Positions 1 through 5,393 of a DNA stretch of 5,393 nt are shown here, piece by piece. A program made the position numbers and the translations under genes. Position 1 is the stretch's first letter, and each line of letters begins with the position of its first letter. Location of the stretch: NCBI GenBank assembly GCA_016207985.1, contig JACQYX010000169.1, positions 1-5,393 of the forward strand. Reading direction: 5' to 3'. Below the pieces are notes generated by a model. It was given only the letters and a program-made list of their open reading frames with translations. It had not been told where the DNA came from and ran no database searches. The DNA comes from Ignavibacteriales bacterium (GTDB lineage: Bacteria; Bacteroidota; Ignavibacteria; UBA10030; SZUA-254).

Positions 1-411
1 CGAACCCATACTACCGCCGATGAAGCTGAAATCCATTACGCCGATAACGATTTCCATACCGTTAATTTTCCCCGTTCCTGTTCTTACTGCATCGTTCAAT
101 CCCGTTTTTCGAATAGAATCTTTAACACGTTCTCTATATCCTTTGGTATCCTCGAAATCGAGTGGATCCGTTGACCGCATCTTGCGATCCATTTCCTTAA
201 ACGTTCCTTCATCTAAAAGGATCTTGAGATACTCATTGCTGCCAATCCGGAAATGGTAATTACATTTTACGCATGCGTAGAATTGCTGCTCGAGCTGTTT
301 ACGGTGGATGATTTCACTACAGCCACCGCACTTCGTCCACATGCCATCAGGAATATCCTTCCGCTGGATATCCGTCGTGATGCTCGCCTTCGACCGTCGG
401 AACCATGCCAT
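1..411 (-). CDS. accD: Acetyl-CoA carboxylase carboxyltransferase subunit beta (N-terminal part, runs off the left edge)
   Basis: AccD pairs with AccA to move the carboxyl group from carboxybiotin on AccB to acetyl-CoA. This makes malonyl-CoA, the first committed step of cytosolic fatty acid synthesis. The 137 visible residues begin with the family-typical MAWF and carry a four-cysteine zinc ribbon (Cys28, Cys31, Cys47, Cys50). They continue with the conserved YHFRIGS stretch (52-58) and the STDPLDFEDTKGY segment (80-92), and end at the start of the carboxyltransferase fold with DFSFIGGSMGS (127-137). The rest, normally another 140-160 residues, lies outside the window. The ATG shares its first base with the TAA stop of tsaB (TAATG), and a GGAAGGT ribosome binding site lies 9 nt upstream. 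This start gives the expected N-terminus, and no frameshift is seen. The gene is last of the visible chain, so its expression probably depends partly on ribosomes arriving from tsaB. Confidence 0.96.
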   Translation of the reverse strand, partial: MAWFRRSKASITTDIQRKDIPDGMWTKCGGCSEIIHRKQLEQQFYACVKCNYHFRIGSNEYLKILLDEGTFKEMDRKMRSTDPLDFEDTKGYRERVKDSIRKTGLNDAVRTGTGKINGMEIVIGVMDFSFIGGSMGS

Positions 412-1139
412 TATATTTTTACCTTCCGATGTTGCGACTTTACAAGAGTATAAAAATCTTTCACGTATAAAGGTTCTAAAGTTTCTAAATCGTTTACTAC
501 ATTATCTACAAGCTTACGTTCTCCAAGCAGTGCAACAGCAACGGCACTGCAAATACGTAAATCCTGTGGTGGAACAATATACCGAGATGATTGTTCCAAT
601 TCAACTTTTTGGAGATATTCTTGAAATTTTACGGCACCATCCCCCATAATGATAAACTTTTCCTCTCTTTTTATAAGATTTATGCATTCATGAACCGTTA
701 GGGAACAGGGAGGGATAACCTCCTCATGCTTATTACCATTAATCAGATAGACCGCGGCATAAACTTCGTCTCTTCGTGCATCGATCATTGGAAACACCAT
801 ATCACCTGCTTGTGCTGCACCTTGTCGATAAGCGTGCTCAGCTAACGCTTCCAACGTAGGAACAGCTACTACTGGCTTCGTACATGAAAAAGCGAGTCCT
901 TTGGCAACACTCAATCCAATTCGTAATCCTGTGAATGAACCCGGTCCAATGGATATTGCAATACCATCAAGTGTGCCAATACTGGTCTGTGTTCTATGGA
1001 AGCATTCATCTATTATAGAGATCAATCGTTCTGAATGCAAGTGCGGTGCTTGAACAGAACGTTCCACCAACACATTAGCATTATCGACAATCGCCGAAGC
1101 ACATATATCAGTAGCCGTCTCAATGCCGAGAATTCTCAT
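411..1139 (-). CDS. tsaB: tRNA threonylcarbamoyladenosine biosynthesis protein TsaB
   Basis: TsaB is the catalytically degenerate ASKHA-fold partner of TsaD. With TsaD and the ATPase TsaE it transfers the threonylcarbamoyl group from TC-AMP to A37 of ANN-decoding tRNAs, forming t6A. The protein opens with MRILGIETATD (1-11), the degenerate phosphate-loop strand of the fold. It then shows the HLHSERL segment (33-39), the family signature GPGSFTGLRIGLS (65-77) and the DARRDEVY block (119-126). Its length of 242 residues is slightly longer than the roughly 230 of the E. coli protein. The start ATG overlaps the tsaE stop by four bases (ATGA), and AGAGGA lies 9 nt upstream at 1154-1149. The TAA stop overlaps the accD ATG by one base. 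TsaD and the TC-AMP synthase TsaC are not in the window and must be encoded elsewhere. No anomaly is seen. Confidence 0.96.
   Translation of the reverse strand: MRILGIETATDICASAIVDNANVLVERSVQAPHLHSERLISIIDECFHRTQTSIGTLDGIAISIGPGSFTGLRIGLSVAKGLAFSCTKPVVAVPTLEALAEHAYRQGAAQAGDMVFPMIDARRDEVYAAVYLINGNKHEEVIPPCSLTVHECINLIKREEKFIIMGDGAVKFQEYLQKVELEQSSRYIVPPQDLRICSAVAVALLGERKLVDNVVNDLETLEPLYVKDFYTLVKSQHRKVKI
421..427 (-). promoter_or_regulatory. Ribosome binding site of accD inside the 3' end of tsaB
   Basis: On the minus strand GGAAGGT is followed by nine A/T-rich bases and then the accD ATG at 411. The site lies within the last codons of tsaB. It supports the overlapping start and suggests accD can recruit ribosomes itself as well as receive them by coupling. 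Confidence 0.7.
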
Positions 1140-1567
1140 GCGGAAGTTTCCTCTATCATGATCTCACGAATATTTTCTGATGCACCTAACTTCATAAATA
1201 CGTCAAATCTTCTTGGTGGAAGGAATTCCCGCACACGGTCTGCCCATTCAATCAAACACACTCCATCGTCATAAGTGTATTCATCAAAACCGATCTCTTG
1301 AAGCTCCAACGATGTTTTCATTCTATAAAAATCGAAATGAAATATTTTTATCTCCGTCCCTTGATATTCGTTGACAATAGTAAACGTTGGACTGGCAACA
1401 TGCTCTCTAACGCCCAATCCTTTGCAGACTCCCTTGATGAAGCGAGTTTTGCCGGTGCCGAGATCCCCGAATAATGCGACAACCGCACCTGCCGATATAT
1501 TCTTCGAGAATGCTTCCCCTGCATCGATTGTTTCCATTTCCGAATTTGTTATCAGGGATTGCGTCAT
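1136..1567 (-). CDS. tsaE: tRNA threonylcarbamoyladenosine biosynthesis ATPase TsaE
   Basis: TsaE is a small P-loop ATPase that binds the TsaB-TsaD complex and resets it between rounds of t6A37 synthesis; it is cytosolic. The 143-residue protein has all the family landmarks in order: Walker A GDLGTGKT (34-41), the switch-like SPTF motif (59-62), HFDFYR (77-82), ELQEIGFDEY (88-97) and EWADR (107-111). Its length is within the usual 130-160 residues. The ATG overlaps the porX stop by four bases (ATGA). The bases just upstream, at the porX 3' end, hold no convincing Shine-Dalgarno sequence, so translation probably starts by termination-reinitiation from porX. The stop overlaps the tsaB start in the same ATGA manner. 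As I recall, tsaE directly follows porX in many T9SS bacteria, which agrees with both gene calls here. Confidence 0.96.
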   Translation of the reverse strand: MTQSLITNSEMETIDAGEAFSKNISAGAVVALFGDLGTGKTRFIKGVCKGLGVREHVASPTFTIVNEYQGTEIKIFHFDFYRMKTSLELQEIGFDEYTYDDGVCLIEWADRVREFLPPRRFDVFMKLGASENIREIMIEETSA

Positions 1568-2904
1568 TGTTTGGGCTTTAGTTTCACTACAGGTAAAATC
1601 ATCTCTTCCATTGAGATACCGCCATGCTGGAAACTGTCTTTGTACTTGTTTAGATACTGATGATAATCCGTTGGATAAACGAAATAGTAATCTTCTTTCG
1701 CAACTATATAATTGATTGTCGAACCGCGCTTCGGTAACTTGTAATCGGATGGATTTTTAACGAAGATCGCATAACGCTCATCGACCTTAAGATTTCTGCC
1801 AAACTTGTACCTCAGATTGGTTGAAGCTTCCCGATCACCAATAACCTTTGCTCCCCGCAGGCTGCGAATACTACCATGATCCGTAGTAAGAATTATCGAG
1901 ACATTCTTCTGTCGTGAAAGTGTCTGCAGCATCGATAGAAGAGACGAATGCTGAAACCATGCCGAAGTGAGTGAACGATAAGCCGATTCATCCGGTGCAA
2001 TCTCTTTGATGAGCTGAGAATCCGACCGCCCATGTGCAAGCATATCGACAAAATTGACCACAATAGAAGTTAATCGGTTTTTCGTATAGGAATTAATATT
2101 TTGCTCAATACTTCGACCGAATTCAGCATCTAATATTTTCACATACTTCGAATCGGGCTTTAATTGTATCTTCCGACGCTCCAGCAGATTATCTAAAAAC
2201 TGGTGTTCATACCTGTTGCGACTGTTATCGTCATCCTCCCACTGTTCCCAGATCTCAGGGAAACGCACCTCCAGCTCGTGCGGCCATGCTCCACTGAAGA
2301 TTGCGTTTCGAGAATACGGTGTTGCAGTCGGAAGAAGTGAATAATAATACTCTCTGGTTATATCGTAGTATTCACGCAGTACAGATTCCATTCCCATCCA
2401 CTGGTCTAAGCGGAGGCAATCGATCACAAAAAAGAAAACCGATTTATTTGTGTCGCGTAATTCCGGAATCAAATACCGCTCGACTACATCTATTGAAAGA
2501 GTGGGCCGTTTTTGTTGCTCCAGCCAATTTCTATAATTTCGTTCTATATACTTGGAGAATTCTACATTACATTCTCTCGTCTGGTCGAACAAAGTTTGTT
2601 TCAATCCGAGCCCTGGATGCTGATCTAACTCAATCGACCAGTCAACAAGTTTTGCGTATATCTCGGTCCAGTCGCTCCATCCAAGCTGGTCTTGGAGAGC
2701 AAGTGAAATCTCGTCCGCCATCATCTCATCGAGGAAAACTAAATCGAACGGCTTCCTTGTTACCAACTCGAGTGCATCTTCACCGTTGGTAGCCGTTTCA
2801 ACTGAATATCCTTTTTGGGAAAGTAATAAGATATGCGAGCGTAGAAGCTCAATTTCATCATCGACCCATAGAATTCGACCTTTTGACATAGGGTTCGTGT
2901 TCAC
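1564..2904 (-). CDS. porX: T9SS response regulator PorX with PglZ-type phosphatase domain; receiver domain internally shortened
   Basis: In Porphyromonas and Flavobacterium PorX is the cytosolic partner of the histidine kinase PorY and controls type IX secretion and gliding genes. Its C-terminal alkaline-phosphatase-superfamily (PglZ) domain is a zinc-dependent phosphodiesterase. The receiver begins at residue 10 (RILWVDDE), with acidic pair Asp15/Asp16 and phospho-acceptor Asp59 in FLDEMM. Sequence then jumps straight to the helical linker (EISLALQDQLGW, 65-76, through about 150), so some 70 residues of receiver are missing (446 against about 515-525 aa). The PglZ domain (about 155-446) looks complete by analogy with the nucleotide pyrophosphatase/phosphodiesterase site: Asp162, Thr195 nucleophile in PTATPYSRN, Asp287 and His291 (NFVDMLAHG), Asp342-His343 (TTDHG) and His427 (QHGGISMEEM). 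The start is GTG, chosen because GAGGTGA sits ideally upstream; an ATG at codon 6 is less well placed. The stop overlaps tsaE (ATGA). A BREX PglZ is unlikely given the receiver domain and neighbours. Confidence 0.92.
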   Translation of the reverse strand: MNTNPMSKGRILWVDDEIELLRSHILLLSQKGYSVETATNGEDALELVTRKPFDLVFLDEMMADEISLALQDQLGWSDWTEIYAKLVDWSIELDQHPGLGLKQTLFDQTRECNVEFSKYIERNYRNWLEQQKRPTLSIDVVERYLIPELRDTNKSVFFFVIDCLRLDQWMGMESVLREYYDITREYYYSLLPTATPYSRNAIFSGAWPHELEVRFPEIWEQWEDDDNSRNRYEHQFLDNLLERRKIQLKPDSKYVKILDAEFGRSIEQNINSYTKNRLTSIVVNFVDMLAHGRSDSQLIKEIAPDESAYRSLTSAWFQHSSLLSMLQTLSRQKNVSIILTTDHGSIRSLRGAKVIGDREASTNLRYKFGRNLKVDERYAIFVKNPSDYKLPKRGSTINYIVAKEDYYFVYPTDYHQYLNKYKDSFQHGGISMEEMILPVVKLKPKQ

Positions 2905-2915
2905 AAAATCACCTC
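2905..2915 (-). promoter_or_regulatory. Ribosome binding site fixing the GTG start of porX
   Basis: On the minus strand GAGGTGA is followed by TTTT and then GTG. This is seven matches to the anti-Shine-Dalgarno sequence, with seven bases between GAGG and the start codon. It favours GTG at 2904 over the ATG five codons later (2889-2887), whose upstream bases have no comparable motif. Confidence 0.8.
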
Positions 2916-2921
2916 ATTATA

Positions 2922-2958
2922 AAATAAACAAATGAATATAGAGAATCAATAAAAACAA
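2922..2958 (-). promoter_or_regulatory. Candidate Bacteroidota-type promoter upstream of porX
   Basis: On the minus strand TTG (2958-2956) is followed after 19 bases by TTCATTTG (2936-2929). This resembles the Bacteroidota housekeeping promoter pattern of TTG, about 19-21 bases, TAnnTTTG, with one mismatch at the second base of the downstream box. Transcription would begin near 2922 and leave a leader of about 18 bases that still includes the porX ribosome binding site. The region is very A/T-rich, so chance matches are easy. A TATAAT further down lies too close to the start codon to serve as a -10 box. Confidence 0.28.
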
Positions 2959-2970
2959 TAGAAAATCAAT
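2941..2970 (-). repeat. Pair of 10-bp direct repeats spaced 20 bp, upstream of porX
   Basis: The + strand copies are GAGAATCAAT (2941-2950) and GAAAATCAAT (2961-2970), identical at 9 of 10 bases. Their starts are exactly 20 bp apart, close to two helical turns, so both face the same side of the DNA. The pair lies in the only intergenic gap of the window and overlaps the candidate porX promoter. It could be a binding site for a dimeric regulator, but two copies in A/T-rich DNA is weak evidence. Confidence 0.35.
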
Positions 2971-2995
2971 TCAGGACGACATGCTGAGAACCGAA

Positions 2996-5393
2996 TCAAA
3001 TCGATATATGTATATCGAGTCCGGCTTCGTTGGTAGTAGTTCCAAAAATTCTGGAGCCGGCAGCATCGGGGGCAGTTCTTGTATAACGATAAAATAGTGC
3101 CGCAGTAACACGAGTGCTTAGAACATATCGAATACGCGGCTCCATAAGTGTGCGGGTACTACCATCTTGCGGCTGACCTTCTTGATTTATCGAGAGCTCA
3201 TCGGGGAAATACTGACGGCGAGAGTTCTTTGTAATGGAATATGTGAAACTAATATCGATATCATTTGAGAGATTCAATCCAAAGAGTGGAAGAGAAAATC
3301 CACGACGTGAATATTGAAATGTCAAGGAGATTTCCTGTGCCAGTGTTGAAACAATGTTCGGTTTTGTTGAAGTCAAGTTTAGATCGTACGAGCTTGATGA
3401 ATTGTATTTGAAATTACCCGACATGTTGCCTTTAAACAATTGTTTGAAAGTCATTCCAATACCGGCTAATGGACTAAATGCATAATTTACTTTTTCCGCA
3501 TCGGTTCGTTGACCTCCGCCCGTTACGCTTCGGAAATCACGACGGAAATTTGAGCTATAACTATGCTCTAGAGATAATCGATCGAATACCGATGTCAATC
3601 CAACGAGCTTTTCAATCCCATCCCTACTGTACTGCCATCCTACTTTCCAATTAATGTCGATGCTTGCACGTGTCCATAACGGACGATTAGTTCGGAGTGT
3701 AATATTATTGCCCTGAGAATACTGATCGGTAAACTGTCCACCTGCCGCCCGAACGCCTCGGTTGACTTTCCAACCAAGAAAAGGAAAGCTCGACTTCGGA
3801 GTAAATTGCAATGTGCCGTGTGGATCATTGATCAGACCGAGCTGGTAGAGTCGTGAAGGTCCATAATCGACACGAGACCCTTGAAATGGTAATCGTCCCC
3901 AGAAATTTCTAAATCCATTGGCACCTAAAACACCCCCGTGCCCTGCGCGATTAGTTTGAGAATAAGTAATCGAGATATTTTCGTAATCAAGGAACGGAAC
4001 TTTTATCATATACTTACTCACAAGCTTTAATTGTGATAATAATTTCTCAGTATTGCTCGGTCCCGATGGAGCTTGCTCCGGCTCGACTTTTTGTTTAGTA
4101 GTATCGATTGCTGCTTGTGGTTTATCTTTATTAGGTTTATCTTTTTGATCGGGAGGTTTCTGACTCTTGGGCGGTTCAACTTTAGTTGTAAACCAGGGAT
4201 CGGTTAAAGACTTCAGCCGGAATGAGAGGGAAAACGACATATTATTATCGAAGCCGGCACTTTTCCCAAGATCACCTTTCTGGAAATTGTTTTGCCAGCC
4301 ATAATTGACTGAATAACCTGCAGAGAAGTCGAAGTACTTCGGGATATCGAGAATGTTCGGGATCTTCGGCTTTGTATTAAGACTGAACTTCTGGCTATAC
4401 CTGCTGTCTCGACCTCCCCAGAGGAGATTTTTCAAAATGGTTAAGAAATCCCGACCGACTGAATCGTTATCGAGCGGAAGAAGATTTTTATCGACAGACG
4501 CTCCGTAGTCTCCAGAGATGTTCGCTATACCGCCTTCTGTAAATTTCCAACCGAAGCCGAACGATTTTGCACCTCCAAAATTGCGAGAGTCTCTGATTGT
4601 ACTGCTCTTTGCACGAGGAATTTCCGTTGAGCGAGACCTTTGACCGCTGATGTTTGCAGAAATATTGGTGATAGGAACATAATAGAACTTCCATTCTTTA
4701 TAATCATTCAAAAAGAATATCCCATTAAATAGCTTCTTAAATGGTTGAATATAATAACTTGACGGCAAAGTAACACCATAACCAATCCTCGTACTCCATT
4801 GCCAGCTTTTTCTTGAAACGAAACTGGGATCTCGATCCTTGGTCGTGTTATAATTAAATCCCAATGTCAGTTTGCTGAAAGTATCTCGAATGTACCACGC
4901 CTGTACCGGTGTTACGACGCGGAAATTAGAGACGGAGTATGAATCCCTAACTTGTAATGTTTGAGACTGCGTGATAACATTTTTGGTTGCGTCCGGTGTG
5001 GCTGCCCGACTGGCTGCTTCAGTTACTACAATATCTGTGTTTGGCAAATACTTCGGTTTTATAAGATTCTCAGAGTGAGAATATGCAATGGGAATCGAAG
5101 TCCCTTGCCACTCGTTGGGGAAAAATTTATCCAACGCTACACTCGCACTGGTTGCCCAGTTAATTTTCGTCGTCTTATCACCAAACCGCTGATCAAGTCC
5201 GTGGAATGAGGGATCGGTTTGCGAATAGTTAAACGATACTTGCCCAAAATCTGCAAGCTTAACTTGTGTATCGAAGCGAAAGGCAAGCCCTGGGGAATTA
5301 TCGACATCGACAAGGCGAAGCTCATTCACCCAAATCTGACCGTAAAGAACTTCTTCGCTATTGTTTTTTATTCCGACTGAGATCTCACGAATT
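2996..5393 (-). CDS. sprA: T9SS outer-membrane translocon SprA (Sov), C-terminal part, runs off the right edge
   Basis: SprA is the giant (about 2,300-2,500 aa) 36-strand outer-membrane barrel through which T9SS cargo leaves the cell. The 798 visible residues are open from the window edge (first full codon 5392-5390) to a TGA at 2998-2996, so a GTG at 5329 is only an internal valine. They start with the family hallmark GQIWVNELRLVDVD (18-31). The rest is alternating polar and aromatic beta-strand sequence (for example VSFNYSQTDPSF). A conserved block encoded at about 3905-3630 reads RVDYGPSRLYQLGL, then FPFLGWKV and RPLWTRAS, then NWKVGW. A Pro/Lys/Asp-rich segment of about 42 residues (4180-4055) interrupts the barrel and is probably a loop. 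The C-terminus ends in a strand-like GLDIHISI. No frameshift or internal stop is seen. PorX is encoded 91 bp downstream on the same strand, which strengthens the T9SS assignment. Confidence 0.93.
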   Translation of the reverse strand, partial: IREISVGIKNNSEEVLYGQIWVNELRLVDVDNSPGLAFRFDTQVKLADFGQVSFNYSQTDPSFHGLDQRFGDKTTKINWATSASVALDKFFPNEWQGTSIPIAYSHSENLIKPKYLPNTDIVVTEAASRAATPDATKNVITQSQTLQVRDSYSVSNFRVVTPVQAWYIRDTFSKLTLGFNYNTTKDRDPSFVSRKSWQWSTRIGYGVTLPSSYYIQPFKKLFNGIFFLNDYKEWKFYYVPITNISANISGQRSRSTEIPRAKSSTIRDSRNFGGAKSFGFGWKFTEGGIANISGDYGASVDKNLLPLDNDSVGRDFLTILKNLLWGGRDSRYSQKFSLNTKPKIPNILDIPKYFDFSAGYSVNYGWQNNFQKGDLGKSAGFDNNMSFSLSFRLKSLTDPWFTTKVEPPKSQKPPDQKDKPNKDKPQAAIDTTKQKVEPEQAPSGPSNTEKLLSQLKLVSKYMIKVPFLDYENISITYSQTNRAGHGGVLGANGFRNFWGRLPFQGSRVDYGPSRLYQLGLINDPHGTLQFTPKSSFPFLGWKVNRGVRAAGGQFTDQYSQGNNITLRTNRPLWTRASIDINWKVGWQYSRDGIEKLVGLTSVFDRLSLEHSYSSNFRRDFRSVTGGGQRTDAEKVNYAFSPLAGIGMTFKQLFKGNMSGNFKYNSSSSYDLNLTSTKPNIVSTLAQEISLTFQYSRRGFSLPLFGLNLSNDIDISFTYSITKNSRRQYFPDELSINQEGQPQDGSTRTLMEPRIRYVLSTRVTAALFYRYTRTAPDAAGSRIFGTTTNEAGLDIHISI
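4119..4148 (-). repeat. Two 15-bp tandem units inside sprA encoding a KDKPN-type loop
   Basis: Two adjacent 15-bp units (4119-4133 and 4134-4148) match at 13 of 15 positions and preserve the frame. They encode the repeated Lys-Asp-Lys-Pro element in the charged, proline-rich insert of SprA. Replication slippage could change the loop length in five-residue steps without breaking the barrel frame. Confidence 0.55.

Noticed and set aside
1564..2904. The PglZ domain as part of a BREX phage-defence system
   Set aside because: The protein has an N-terminal receiver remnant and PorX-type helical linker, its neighbours are sprA, tsaE, tsaB and accD, and no BREX gene is present.
1564..2904. porX as a pseudogene because of the receiver deletion
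   Set aside because: The frame is intact from a strong ribosome binding site to an overlapping stop, and the PglZ catalytic residues are all kept, so a functional altered protein is more likely.
2966..2995. Possible Rho-independent terminator after sprA
   Set aside because: The minus-strand CTCAG...CTGAA gives only a four-pair stem with a nine-base loop before a T-rich run, too weak to call. Read-through from sprA into porX remains open.
20..5209. Several open frames of 60-160 codons on the plus strand (for example 308-649, 1371-1715, 2301-2792)
   Set aside because: Each lies antisense to a clear gene with strong family motifs, shows no recognisable domain and has composition typical of shadow frames.
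3640..5325. Small minus-strand frames at 3640-3828, 4488-4707 and 5137-5325
   Set aside because: They are out of frame inside the continuous sprA coding sequence and have no recognisable motif.
1..5393. tRNA or rRNA genes, CRISPR arrays, insertion sequences, riboswitches
   Set aside because: Coding sequence fills nearly all of the window, and neither the 91-base gap nor the edges show cloverleaf, array, terminal-inverted-repeat or aptamer-like patterns.

Overview
The window is densely coding and every gene lies on the minus strand, so transcription runs from high to low coordinates. In that order it holds the C-terminal third or so of sprA (outer-membrane translocon of the type IX secretion system, T9SS), a 91-base intergenic gap, porX (T9SS regulator with receiver and PglZ-type phosphatase domains), tsaE and tsaB (two partners in tRNA t6A37 synthesis), and the first 137 codons of accD (acetyl-CoA carboxylase carboxyltransferase beta subunit). 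Both edge genes are cut by the window and show no break of their own.

SprA and PorX are confined to T9SS-bearing members of the Bacteroidota/Chlorobiota/Ignavibacteriota group (FCB). Modest GC by eye, a Bacteroidota-like promoter candidate and the porX-tsaE-tsaB-accD order fit an FCB bacterium. My best guess is an Ignavibacteria-like or related uncultured lineage rather than a classical Flavobacterium or Porphyromonas; that placement is inference.

Layout: 5393-2996 sprA (3' part); 2995-2905 intergenic, AT-rich, with a 20-bp-spaced direct repeat, a weak promoter candidate and a strong ribosome binding site for a GTG start; 2904-1564 porX; 1567-1136 tsaE; 1139-411 tsaB; 411-1 accD (5' part). 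The last four genes are chained by overlaps (ATGA, ATGA, TAATG), which points to one translationally coupled operon. The secretion translocon is followed by its regulator, and the regulator is tied to essential tRNA-modification and fatty-acid genes.

The most unusual feature is in porX. The protein is 446 residues, roughly 70 shorter than the PorX proteins I know. The missing part is a clean in-frame segment of the receiver domain just after the phospho-acceptor Asp59. The second half of the receiver, with its conserved Thr/Ser and Lys switch residues, is absent. The helical linker and the PglZ phosphatase domain look complete, with the full set of metal ligands and the nucleophilic Thr. The protein may therefore be uncoupled from its histidine kinase, or the sequence may contain a collapsed assembly.
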